Source: Cyclina sinensis
Taxonomy: Eukaryota > Mollusca > Bivalvia > Venerida > Veneridae
DNA length: 64,000 nt
NCBI GenBank assembly: GCA_012932295.1
Contig: JAAONU010000002.1
Span: forward strand, 21,049,770 to 21,113,769
Direction: 5' to 3'
Made by a program: the position numbers and the translations under genes. The notes beneath the pieces are model-generated. The model had not been told where the DNA came from and did no database searches. It saw nothing but the letters and a program-made list of their open reading frames with translations. The stretch's first letter is position 1; each line of letters begins with the position of its first letter. This document shows positions 11,816-21,850 of the stretch, in pieces.

Positions 11816-11946
11816 CATCCAACTGATGCATATTGCAGTAGAGTTGACTGCTTCTCCACGCAGAAGGGAGATCTGAATGCTTTGTAGCCTCTTCTCTATT
11901 TGATCTACAGGCAAGTTAACAAGTGGAGCCATACCATGACCCTTTT
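11816..11946 (-). CDS. FN3-domain exon of an Ig/FN3 protein (A/B strands of first FN3 domain)
   Basis: A 131-bp exon on the minus strand. The acceptor is TTTCACTTGCAG (AG at 11947-11948) and the donor is ATG/GTACGTGAGT (GT at 11814-11815). It encodes a linker (KGHGMAPLVNLPVD), then IQISLLRGEAVNSTAICISWM, the A-B strands of an FN3 domain with the conserved Trp. It ends in phase 0 and continues into the 6694-6937 exon as ...CISWM/VNMVNEV. At its start it needs one nucleotide from upstream, which is what the Ig exon at 47781-47870 leaves. The Met at 11932 is internal, not a start. Confidence 0.75.
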
Positions 11947-12153
11947 CTGCAAGTGAAACACCTTGTAGGTCAACAATTGTTCACAGTCTGTGCTCCAAAA
12001 ACACGATAAAATTTGCCTTTGAAGACACTTTAGTCTCATTAGTTTTTGCGGTAAATATTATCAGCATCATCACTAATAATGATGGTAAGTTCAATTAACA
12101 AAGCTTCTGATTGTAACTAAGAATTCAAAATAAATTCAGCAAAATGGGCATTA
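11947..12153. other. Unique intron sequence
   Basis: No repeat family or coding signal recognised. It lies between the FN3 exon acceptor and the left end of a TA-flanked DNA transposon. Confidence 0.4.
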
Positions 12154-12931
12154 CAGTAAAACTTTGTTAACTCAAAGGATAAATACTCGAGTTATCGAGG
12201 TCCTCCAGTTATCCGATTGGCATGTAATTTGTTCTGGCAATGCGTTATAATTAGTAATTGTGAAATTCCAAACAACGTATGATAAATGGCCTCAACGATG
12301 TGTGATCAATCTTAATAATCTGGCCAATTGTTTAGACAAACAAAATATTTATTCTTATTAATATAATAGTTTTAATCATCAATAACATCTTTAAAGAATC
12401 TACATATATGAACAAATGCAGATAAAAGACATAAAATGTGAGCACATTTTAAGTAAATGTTAATGTGTTTCAGTGAATTATCAACGTTTATCACATTTTA
12501 TCTCACATTCAATGCAGTTAACAATTATTAGAGATCGGGTCCTTCACTAAATTGTTCGGACCGAGATATTTTGTACATATGAAATTGTATGAAAAACTTA
12601 AGAGAATGTTTATAATATGAATGATTAAAGTTTTTCCCCGTTTTATTAATGACATTATTGCTCAGAATTATAATTATGTTCTTATCATTATAATATCATA
12701 ATTTTTTCTTTTAACAGTTATGTAATGTTTTGTAATAATATTATACTGAATAAGGAGTGTATTAAACATTTATAAACTGGTGACCAGGACACAAATTTCA
12801 ATTGCATGTACAATGTATACAATAACAACAATGTTATTTAAACAACGTGTCCAGGATGCGCCGGCGAAGGTGCCAAAACATTCATTTATTAATCAGCGCC
12901 TTGGAGTTGCTATAGGTAAATTAAGTGTGAA

Positions 12932-13379
12932 AACAAGAGGGCCAATGGCCCTAAAGCGCTCACCTGGGTTCAAAGATGAAAGAATTTTTTATGAATGTAA
13001 TGATGCGTATCACAGAAATGGACCAATGCAATATCATTGCCAAAGCTCCAAAAACAAAAAGTAGGTCAGTAGGTCAAGATATATGTCATGAGACGACATT
13101 TTTGAAATCAGAACGAAAAGCTGTACACACAGTCCAAATTTCATTGGCCTAGCTTTAAAACAAAAAAGTAGGTCAGTAGGTCAGAAATATAGGTCATGCT
13201 ATGACATTATTGAAATCGAAACGAAAAACTGTGCACATGGTCCAAATTTCATTGCTGTAGCTAAAAAACAAAAAAGTAGGTCAGTAGGTCAAAAATATAG
13301 GTCAAGGAATAACGTTATTGAAATCGTCTTGAAAAAATGTATATATGGTCCAAATTTTATTGCCATAGCGAAAAACTTA
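12932..13379 (+). mobile_element. R5 element, 3'-truncated
   Basis: Head AAACAAGAGGGCCAATGGCC, then GCGCTCACCTGGGTTCAAAG, then about four ~110 bp units with GTAGGTCAGTAGGTCA and ATAGGTCATGCTATGACATT. It has no terminal hairpin and is cut by the next R1 head at 13380. A longer sister copy is at 43097-43924. Confidence 0.65.
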
Positions 13380-15580
13380 AACAAGAGGGCCATGATGGCC
13401 CTGGATCGCTCACCTGAGTACTTTGGCTGTAGGTTTGCTGTTAAGCAGTATTTCATTTTTTAATTGAAAATATATAAGTGCCTACAAACCAAATATGTAA
13501 AATATCAGTCAATAAATAAAGGCTCTATGACAGAAAGTAGAAATATCTATTATAAGCTATGGTGACCCTGACCTTGACCCAGCGACCTCAAACCCTACCC
13601 ATGGGTAGAGGTCCATGCAAGGAACCTATATACTGAATATCAAAGATATTGGTCTATAAATGAAGGCTCTATAAGGTAAAGTAGATAAATCTATTTTTAG
13701 CCTCTGTGACCTTTAATCTAATCTAATAATTCGAAAAAAGCTTGATAAAGCTTGCTTCATGCCAAATTTTAAAATTCTAGGCCTTGTGGTTTCAGACATG
13801 AAGATTTTTTAAAGATTTCCTTTTTTACATATTAAGGGCCTCCGGGGCGGGGCAAATTTTGACCCCATGGCCAACATTTCAACAATATTGGTAAAGGTTC
13901 TTTACACAATACTCAACACCAAATATCTAAGGTCTAGTCCTATTTGTTTTAGAGAAAAATTATTTTTCATGTTTTTCCTATATGAATCAATGTAAACCAA
14001 GAGAACCCTGAGGCAAGGCCAATTTTGACCCAGGGGACATAATTTGAACAAACATGGTAGACATCCACTAGACAATGTTACATAACAAATATCTAAGCTG
14101 TAGGCATTGAGGCTTCCAGTAAGAAGATTTGTAAAGATTGCCTTTTTTTACATATTAAGGGCCCCCAGGGCAGGGGCAAATTTTGACCCTATGGCCAACA
14201 TTTCAACAATATTGGTAAAGGTTCTTTACACAATACTCAACACCAAATATCTAAGGTCTAGTCCTATTTGTTTTAGAGAAAAATTATTTTTCATGTTTTT
14301 CCTATATGAATCTATGTTAACCAAGAGAACCCTGGGGACTGGCCAATTTTGACCCCGGGAACATAATATGAACAAACATGGTAGACATCCACTAGACAAT
14401 GCTACATACCAAATATCTAAGCTGTAGTCATTGAGGTTTCCAGTAAGAAGATTTGTAAAGATTGCCTTTTTTACATATTAAGGGCCCCCGCGGCAGGGCC
14501 AATTTTGACCCCAGGGCCAACATTTAAACAATACTGGTAAAGGTTCTCTACACAATACTCCACACAAAATATCTAAGGTCTAGTCCTATTAGTTTCAGAG
14601 AAAAATGATTTTTCATGTTTTTCCTATATAACTATATGTAAACCAAGACAACCCTAGGGCGTGGCCAATTTTGACCCAGGGGACATAATCTGAACAAACA
14701 TGGTAGACATCCACTAGACAATGCTACATACCAAATATCTAAGCTGTAGGCATTGAGGTTTCCAGTAAAAAGATTTTTAAAGATTGCCTTTTTTACATAT
14801 TAAGGGCCCCCGCGGCAGGGCCAATTTTGAGCCCGGGGCCAACATATAAACAATACTGGTAAAGGTTCTCTAAACCATTAAAACATCCTTTCTGACGAAT
14901 TTCTAGAATATTTGGACTGAAAAAAAGCTTCTAGATTGTTAACAAGTTTATTTCTATTTTTGGGCTCTGTGACCTAGTTTTTGATTTCAGATGACCCATA
15001 TTCAAATTTAACCTAGAAATCATTGAAACAACCTTTGTGACAGATTCCAGGTTATTTGGACTAAAAATGTTACCTTTAGAGTGTTAACAAGGTTTTTTCC
15101 ATTTTGGGCTCTGTGACCTAGTTTTTGACCCCAGATGACCCAATTTTGAACTTGAGCTAAAAATCATCAAAACAACCTTTCTGACAAATGTCTGGGATAT
15201 TTTGACTGAAAATGTAACCTCTAGAGTGTTAACAAGGTTTTTCTATTTCTGGGCTCTGTGACCTAGTTTTTGAACCCAGATGACCCATATTCGAACTTGA
15301 GCTAGAAATCATAGAAACAACCTGTCTGACAAATTTAAAGATCCAACTTTTAAAATCTGTTTTTAGCTCCTGTGACCCAGAAATGCAATGAACCGGAACC
15401 ATTTGAACAAACTTGGTAGAGCTTCATGCAAAAAACATTCTAGGCAAGTTTCATTAAATTTTGCCCAGTGGTTTCAGAGGAGATGTCATTTGAATGAATT
15501 GTGGACGACGGACGGACGGACGGACGCCGGACAATCAAGGATCCTAAAAGCTCACATGAGCATGCTCAGGTGAGCTAAAA
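13380..15580 (+). mobile_element. Chimeric R1-R2-R1 element
   Basis: The head and ~350 bp left segment are nearly identical to 4781-5130. Then come four R1 units with an unusual CCTTTTTTACATATTAAGG insert. From about 14878 to 15330 the units are R2 type (GGGCTCTGTGACCTAG, CCTTTCTGACAAAT). At about 15335 it switches back to an R1 tail, GACGGACGGACGGACG run and the hairpin ending GGTGAGCTAAAA at 15580. Whether this is recombination within an element or nested insertion cannot be told by eye. Confidence 0.65.
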
Positions 15581-15826
15581 ATCCAACTTTTAAAATCTAA
15601 TTTTAGCTCCAGTGAACCAGAAATGCAATGGACCAGAACCATTTGAACAATCTTGGTAGAGCTTTATGCAAGGAACATCCTAGGCAAGTTTCATTTAATT
15701 TGGCCCTTTGGTTTCAGAGGAGATGTCATTTAAATGAAAAGTTGACGACGGACGGATGGACGGACGATGGACAAAGACTGATCAGAAAAGCTCACCCTGT
15801 GCACTTTGTGCTCAGATGAGCTGAAA
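15581..15826 (+). repeat. R1 tail duplicate
   Basis: Repeats the final R1 tail (AATCCAACTTTTAAAATCT onward, GTGAACCAGAAATGCAATGG) and ends in a mutated hairpin (GCTCACCCTGTGC...GCTCAGATGAGCTG). It is most similar to the ends at 6380-6646, 47420-47687 and 62330-62564. Confidence 0.6.
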
Positions 15827-17245
15827 ATGAGAAAAAACATTTTTTTTTGGGGGGGGAGTGATCCCCAGAGGAGGGGGGATGACCCCACTGTGGTGACATT
15901 GCATACTACCAAATATCTAAGCTCCAGGCCTTGCAATTTGTGACAAGAACATTTTTAAAATTTTTTGCTATATAACTCTATGTAAAACATGTGACCCCTT
16001 AGGCGGGGCCAGTTTTGACCCGGGGCCATGATTTGAACAATCTTCGTAGAGGTCTACTAGACAATGCTTAACACCAAATATCTAAGCTCCAGGCCTTGCA
16101 GTTTCTGACAAGAAGATTTTTAAAGAATTTACTATATAACTTTATGTAAAACTTGTGACCCCTTGAGCAGAGACAATTTTGACCCAGGGGCCATGATTTG
16201 AACAAACTTGGTAGAGGTCTACTAGACAATGCTCAACACCAAATATATAAGCTCCAAGCCTTGTGGTTTCTAACAAGAAGTTTTTTAAAGTTTTCCCTAT
16301 ACAACTCTATGTAAATCAGGTTAGCCCCGGGCGGGGTCAGTTCTAACCCCAGGGTCATAATTTGAACAATCTTTGTAGAGGTCCACTAGATGATGCCTCA
16401 TACCAAATATCTCAGCTCCAGGCCTTGCGGATTCTGACAAGAAGATTTTTTAAGATTTTCCTATATAACTCTATGTAAATCAGGTAAGCCCCGGGCGGGG
16501 TCAGTAAAACATGTGACCCATTGTCTGAAGCCAATTTTGACCCAGGGGCCACGATTTGAACAATCTTGGTAGAGGTCTACAAGATAATGCTGAACACCAA
16601 ATACCTAAGCTCCGGGCCTTGTTGTTTCTAACAAGAAGATTTTAAAGTTTTGTCCTATATAACTCTATGTAAAACATGTGACCACTGGGGTGGGGCCAGT
16701 TTTGACCCAGGGGGCATGATTTGAACAATCTTTGTAGAGGTCTACTAGACAATGCTCAACACCAAATATCTAACCTCCATGCCTTGTGGTTTCTGAAAAG
16801 AAGATTTTTGAAGTTTTCGCTATGTAACTCTATGTAAAATCAATTGACCCCCAGGGCGGGGCCAGTTCTGACCCCAGGGTCATTATTTGAATAATCTTGG
16901 TAGAGGTCCACTAGATGATGCCTCATACCAAATATCTAAGCTCCAGGCCTTGTGCTTTTTGAGGAGAAGATTTTAAAAGTTTTTTCTTTTGTTTGCCATG
17001 GCAATCAGAGTTCTGCATGGAAATGAATTCTTTGAACAACTTTGGAAGAGCTTCATGCAAGGAACATCCCATGCACGTTTCATTGAATTTGGCCCAGTGG
17101 TTTAAGAGGAAATGTCGTTTGAATGAAATTGTTGACGCCTCATGACGCATGACGCACACCGCACGACGCACACTGCACGGCGCACACCGGATATTGGGGT
17201 AAGACAAAAGCTCACTCTGGCACTGTGTGGCAGGTGAGCTAAAAA
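15827..17245 (+). repeat. R1 element lacking head
   Basis: Begins after a T/G homopolymer pair (T10 and G8 near 15838-15856). It holds about seven R1 units, a tail, a degenerated GACGCATGACGCACACC run, and a short hairpin ending CAGGTGAGCTAAAAA at 17245. It lies inside the TA-flanked transposon. Confidence 0.65.
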
Positions 17246-17375
17246 CCAGTTGGGAAGACATTTATCGAGTTACCAAAGCAAAAAATGCCAAGACTATGGT
17301 GATAGCTCAAGTTATCCTAGGTTCTCGAGTTACTGATGCTTGAGTAAACGAAGTTTTACTGTATGTAATGAACAG

Positions 17376-18953
17376 ATCATGGAATACAACAAGAGCAACA
17401 CAGAGTGGCACCAATGCTCATCTTTTTCATCTATCAACTAGAAATGTGTCCATAGGACACAGATGCTCCCACTCAACCTAGCTACTCATATAGCTAGCAA
17501 TATGGTCACGAGATAGTATACACGCTGAATCATTAATAAGATTGGTTTAACACAATGACAACTATAAGAAACCTGTTTTGTGTGAAGACTCAAAATACTG
17601 TCTCCAACACTGTGACCAATGAATGAATATTATCCTTCACAATTCTGTATGCATAGTTGGACATTCTTGGAGTTTGCAGATGGTAAACAGGTGTTTTCAT
17701 GTCTAATTTGAACTAAGTTCCTAAGTTATATGTTCTGTAAGTCAGGCTGTTTATAAAATGTCCATTGTCATCTAAATAGCAAACCAATTTTAAGCAATTG
17801 TTGGAACAAAATTTCACCATTTCCATACTTAAATGTTGAATTCTGCTTAAGCTGGTGCTAACGGGCGTTTAACTTGCATTTTCCATTACTGTCCACGAAC
17901 ATGCTCAATCAAACTGTGTCTGCAATTTGACCATTGGAACAGCATTAAACTCACTAAGAAGAAGGAAAAATTTTTAAGTATCAAACTGTAGGTAAACAAT
18001 GCTGTGGTCTGAGAAGTAGGTTGACAGGTAGGATAATCTGGGTTGTAGAATATTATTCTGTATGTAGACAAGGTCAAGTGTAGAACCACCTCTGTGAGTT
18101 GGGAGCTGCAAACACTGGGAATAGTTATTCAATTTCTGTGACAGTCTTTTATAATTTGTAGAATTAAAAGCTAAGTTGAAATCTCCAAGCAGTACATCTG
18201 AAGAAGTTTGGTCTGCAATATGTGTTAGATCATTAATAAAGTCTGTTATGTTCGAGGATGGAGTTCTAAAGAGAAGACAGAATGACCTTGGACAGAGCTC
18301 TGATGAGATGGTAACTGACACTTGTTCCATATGAGGTTGATGTGAAACACGGGAAGTTGTCACTGGCAACTTATCTCGTGTGTAGAACAACAAACCATGG
18401 CAGTTGTCTTCCCAAGACATAGGCAAACATGTCAAGCTCCATCAAACACGCTGATGGTACTGTACTTGATTCTCATAGACATTTGCTTCAGTCAGACACA
18501 GTATGTCAACCCTGCTCAGAACTGGGTGACTCTAGCTCCAGCGCTTTTGCAGTTACAGGGGACACAAGTTGAAAATTGCAAATTTTGTGCATGTAAGGGG
18601 CTATAAATCTAACAATTCTGAATAAATCTATACAGGGAAACCCCAGGTGCACAACTTTACATGCTGATCAACATTCCTGTAAAGTTTCTTGACTGTAGGT
18701 GCAGCACTTTTGCAGATACAGGTGACACAAGTTGAAAATTACTATTTTTGACTAAGTAAGGGGCCATAACTTTAATAGTTCCAAATAAATCTATACGAAC
18801 ACCTCAGGTGCACAACTTCACATGCTGATCAACATCCCTGTAAAGTTTCTTGACTCTAGCTTTAGCGCTTTTGGAGCTACAGGCGACACAACTTTTTGGG
18901 ATGGACGGACAAGGGCAAATCTAAATGCCCTCCCAGAGTGGGGGCATAAAAAA
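17376..18953 (+). mobile_element. R10 element carrying an endonuclease-domain remnant
   Basis: Head-like CAAGAGCAACACAGAGTGGC and AACTAGAAATGTGTCCATAG with stem ACAGATGCTCCC. Units with CTCCAGCGCTTTTGCAGTTA and CACAACTTTACATGCTGATC follow after 18520. The end has a GGACGGACAAGGGC run, then the hairpin GCCCTCC/GGGGGCAT plus AAAAA at 18953. The middle (about 17880-18515) holds the minus-strand endonuclease-like fragment, which is unrelated to the tandem units. Confidence 0.5.
17974..18515 (-). pseudogene. Endonuclease/exonuclease/phosphatase (EEP) domain remnant
   Basis: A minus-strand frame of 153 codons (17974-18435) contains SSDVLLGDFNLAF, GGSTLDLVYI and STYFSDHSIVYL. These are the GDFN, S/T-x-D and SDH motifs of the EEP nuclease fold found in non-LTR retrotransposons and in Helentron-type Helitrons. 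Upstream at about 18450-18515 the related frame reads DILCLTEA, the usual EEP N-terminal motif, but a stop and frame break separate it. No reverse transcriptase or helicase is adjacent. It is a dead fragment; whether it came from a LINE or a Helentron is open. The run FRTPSSNITDFINDL before GDFN fits either. Confidence 0.65.
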
Positions 18954-19267
18954 GAAGGTCACTGAGTCCCCTTGGTCAGGGCCAACTTTGACCCCAAGGC
19001 TTTAATTAAAACAATCTTGATATAGGTCCACCAGACAATGTTTCATGTCAAATATCTAAGCTCTAGCTTTCTTGGTTTCAGAGATCACTTTTACAATATG
19101 TATATAAGTAAAACCCATGACCTCCAAGGCAGGTCCAATTTTGACCCTAGAGTCATAATTTGAACAATCTTTGTAGAGGTCCACAATGTTTCATGCCAAA
19201 TATTTAAGCTCTAGCCTTTGAAGCTTCAGCTGATCATTTTCTTATAAGTTTTACTATATGTATATAA
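18954..19267 (+). repeat. R1b fragment
   Basis: Two R1b units closely matching 803-1100 (GGTCACTGAGTCCCC, CTTTAATTAAAACAATCTTG, TTGAAGCTTCAG). It is cut on the right by the R2 head. Confidence 0.65.
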
Positions 19268-20240
19268 TGACAAGAGGGCCATGATGGCCCTAGATCGCTC
19301 ACCTGAGTATGACTCCTTTTTTACAAAATTGCTATGGACCTGATTAATTGAACCCAGATGACCCATATTCGAACTAGACCTTGAAATTACTGAAACACTT
19401 TTTCTGACAAATTTTCAAGATATTTGGACTGAAAATGTAACCTCTGGCAAGTTAACAAGGTTTTTTTACATATTTGGGCTCTGTGACCTAGTTTTTGACC
19501 CCAGATTACCCATATTCAAACTCGTGCTATATTCATGGAAACAACCTTCCTGACAAATTTCCAGGATATTTGGGCTGAAAAAGTAGCCTCTAGAGCGTAA
19601 ACAAAGTTTTTATTTTGGGGCTTTGTGACCTAGTTTGTTATCAAAGATGGCCCATATTCGAACTTGAGCTAGAAATCATTGAAACAACCTTTCTGACAGA
19701 TTTCAAGGATATTTGAACTGAAAAGATAGATTCTAGAGTGTTCACAAGGTTTCTTTCTATTTTTGGGCTCTGTGACCTACTTTTTATCCAAGATGACCCA
19801 CATTCGAAACTGATGTAGAAATCATCAATTCAACTTTTTTGACAAATTTCCAGGATATTTGAACTGAAAAAGTAGCCTCTAGAGTGTTAACAAGGTTTTT
19901 CCACATTTGGGCTCTGTGACCTAGTTTTTGACACCAGATGACCCATATTCGAACATGAGCTAATAATTATTTAAACAACCTTTCTGACAAATTTCCAGGT
20001 TATTTGGACTGAAAATGTAGTCTCTAGATTGTTAACAATGTTTTTCTATTTTTGGGCTCTGTGACCTAGTTTTTCATCCCAGATAACCAATGTTCGAACT
20101 TTTCCGAGTAGTCCCTAGAACAAACATTCTGACTAAGTTTCATGACGCTTGAGGCAAAAATGTGACCACTAGAGAAGTGTGGACAGATTACAGACGACGG
20201 ACATTTATCAATCCTAACAGCTCACCATAAGCCAGCTTTG
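19268..20240 (+). mobile_element. R2 element, head present, tail damaged
   Basis: Head ACAAGAGGGCCATGATGGCC, then GATCGCTCACCTGAGTATGA. About six ~155 bp units follow with GGGCTCTGTGACCTAGTTTT, CCTTTCTGACAAATTTCCAG and CTAGAGTGTTAACAAGG. The R2 tail (CTAGAGAAGTGTGGACAG, GACGACGGACATT) leads to the first half of the terminal hairpin (AGCTCACCATAAGCCAGC), after which sequence switches to R1b. Confidence 0.68.
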
Positions 20241-20611
20241 GTGACACCTGGGCAGGCCCAATTTTTACCCCAGGGATATAAAGTGAGCAAACTTGGTAGA
20301 GGTTCACTAAAACAATGTTTCATGCCAAATATCTAAGCTCTAGCCTTTGTGGTTTTATTAGAGAAGAAGTTTTTTTTTAATTTTTACTATATATATATAT
20401 ATAAATATATATAAATATAAATATATATATGAAAGATTATAGCTCAAATATCAATGATGTTAAAACAGGTTTAAAAGTTTCACTTATTGAACCCGGGGGT
20501 CATGCTTGAACAAACTTGGTAAAGGTCCACTAGGGAATGCTTCTTGCAAAATATCAAAAATCTAGGCCATGTGGTTCTGGAGAAGGAAATTTTAAGTATT
20601 CACTATTATAC
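20241..20611 (+). repeat. R1b fragment with AT-rich microsatellite; LTR insertion site
   Basis: R1b units with an (AT)n/(ATAA) stretch at about 20386-20431. The repeat continues, interrupted, at 30957 after the retrotransposon, which shows the retrotransposon landed in this older repeat. Confidence 0.6.
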
Positions 20612-20623
20612 TGTAATATGAAT

Positions 20624-20654
<31 letters not shown>

Positions 20655-20988
20655 TTATGTAGAACTTTTTCTAAAACGTATGCTAAGTTTATTGATGCTT
20701 GAGACAGTGTAAATCATCACATTGATAAGCTTCATAGTGTTATAGTATACTCAGGATGCCAGGATAGCTGCTTGTAAACTTTGGTAGACTTTTGACAGGT
20801 CACGAAAATTAATGACAATTCATACTTCCATATTAATCGTTAACGGAACTGATGCAATGAACGCATGTATTTAAACTATATGTTTCAGAGAAAATATTCC
20901 TCTCTCAAATATTTAATGACATATGGATAGAGTCTTTTCCTTTCATAATGAAATGCAGAATTAATCTACTTCCGTGTTTTGTAAACAC

Positions 20989-20996
20989 TGACGTCA
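20989..20996 (+). promoter_or_regulatory. CRE palindrome in 5' LTR
   Basis: TGACGTCA, the perfect CREB/ATF consensus, 105 bp upstream of the TATA box and just downstream of a GTAAACA forkhead-type site (20981-20987). Both are repeated in the 3' LTR (30228-30235). Binding is inferred from the consensus only. Confidence 0.45.
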
Positions 20997-21100
20997 CAGT
21001 GCATGCTTGGTTTTGTCTAAAACCTGAACAATTACGGACCAGAATGTTTACATTAGAAATTACTAAATTAAAGGGACTTAAGGGGTTGCTTGGACGACCA

Positions 21101-21107
21101 TATAAAG
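21101..21107 (+). promoter_or_regulatory. LTR TATA box (U3)
   Basis: TATAAAG in the 5' LTR, with its copy at 30340 in the 3' LTR. If used, transcription would start about 25-30 bp downstream, making the sequence up to about 21130 U3. It fits the position between the CRE and the poly(A) signal. Confidence 0.45.
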
Positions 21108-21604
21108 TTATTTTATTGGAATCTGCGTGGACTGTTCGGATCTATTTTCTTTCGGTGTATGTGCCGAACGACCAGCCATTGGTCGAGATGGAAAGCTTTG
21201 GCGCCAAAATGGACGTTCTACAATCTGATTGGGCGAGAGCGTAGCGGTGCTTAAGCGCTCAGTGATTTGCAAGTTTTCGAGGCGGGGAATTTGAATATAT
21301 TGCCCGTACGGCGTTCTTCGGGGGCTTTCTGGATTTAGACTTTCAGTAGTAAACTTTGGTTTCAGACACTTTGTTTTTTTTATTAGACTTTATTAAGCTT
21401 CATAAGAGATAAGAAAGGTTTAGATTTTGTTCTAAATAATTCACGGGGCATTTTCCTTGGAACTGGATTCTTGCAGTGGAACACAAGATGGAGCGGATGT
21501 AACTAACGTTATTTTTTTTTACCTTTAGTAACATATCTAACACAGTTATCTTCTTAATAAGTCATTTTATTCATTATACTCAATTACTGTAGATTCTTTA
21601 GCTT

Positions 21605-21610
21605 AATAAA
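21605..21610 (+). terminator. LTR poly(A) signal
   Basis: AATAAA in the R/U5 part of the 5' LTR; the functional copy is at 30846-30851 in the 3' LTR, followed by TTGTTGTATAAT. Placement about 100 bp before the LTR end fits the end of R. Confidence 0.5.
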
Positions 21611-21719
21611 TCATTTGTTCTTAAGCATAGACAAGCTCTTTGTTGTATAATATCGAGGCACCCACAGGTCGGAATTTTCCTTTTTTTGGGGGTTCGAAAA
21701 CGGCTCAAAAACATTACAC

Positions 21720-21738
21720 TGGTGTCAGAAGTGGGATT
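21720..21738 (+). other. Primer binding site, tRNA-Leu type
   Basis: TGGTGTCAGAAGTGGGATT is complementary to a tRNA 3' end CCA plus an acceptor stem of the GTCAGAA.../...TTCTGAC type, typical of metazoan tRNA-Leu. It lies one nucleotide after the 5' LTR, as expected for minus-strand priming. Confidence 0.8.
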
Positions 21739-21850
21739 TTGATATATTTTCAAAATCACGGACCATTTTCGGACGTTTTTAGATACCAATTCGGACCCGC
21801 ACACCCGTGCGACATAATTGAAGGCTACACGGCCCATATAATCTGGATAG

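Larger units (their letters stand above)
12154..17361. mobile_element. Tc1/mariner (pogo/Tigger-like) non-autonomous transposon, interrupted
   Basis: Left end CAGTAAAACTTTGTTAACTC at 12154 and right end (inverted) CAGTAAAACTTCGTTTACTC ending at 17361; two mismatches in 22 bp. Both are flanked by TA (12152-12153 and 17362-17363), the target duplication of this superfamily. The subterminal CGAGTTATCGAGG / CTCGAGTTACTGATG blocks also mirror each other. Native sequence is 12154-12931 plus 17246-17361, about 0.9 kb, with no transposase frame. The remaining 4.3 kb are R5 and R1/R2 insertions. Assignment to pogo/Tigger rests on the CAGTAAAACC-like end and is tentative. Confidence 0.7.
20612..21718 (+). 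repeat. 5' LTR
   Basis: Starts TGTAAT and ends ATTACA, a 6-bp terminal inverted repeat, one nucleotide before the primer binding site. It matches 29868-30956. A C30 homopolymer at 20625-20654 is C13 in the other LTR, and a T-rich tract near 21509-21521 differs slightly. At ~1.1 kb it is long for the group. An identical 98-codon frame occurs in both LTRs (20948-21244 here); it overlaps the promoter signals and is probably fortuitous. Confidence 0.9.

Noticed and set aside
20948..21244. 98-codon frame in the LTR, identical at 30187-30483
   Set aside because: Identity only reflects LTR identity; it overlaps the CRE and TATA signals and has no recognisable domain.
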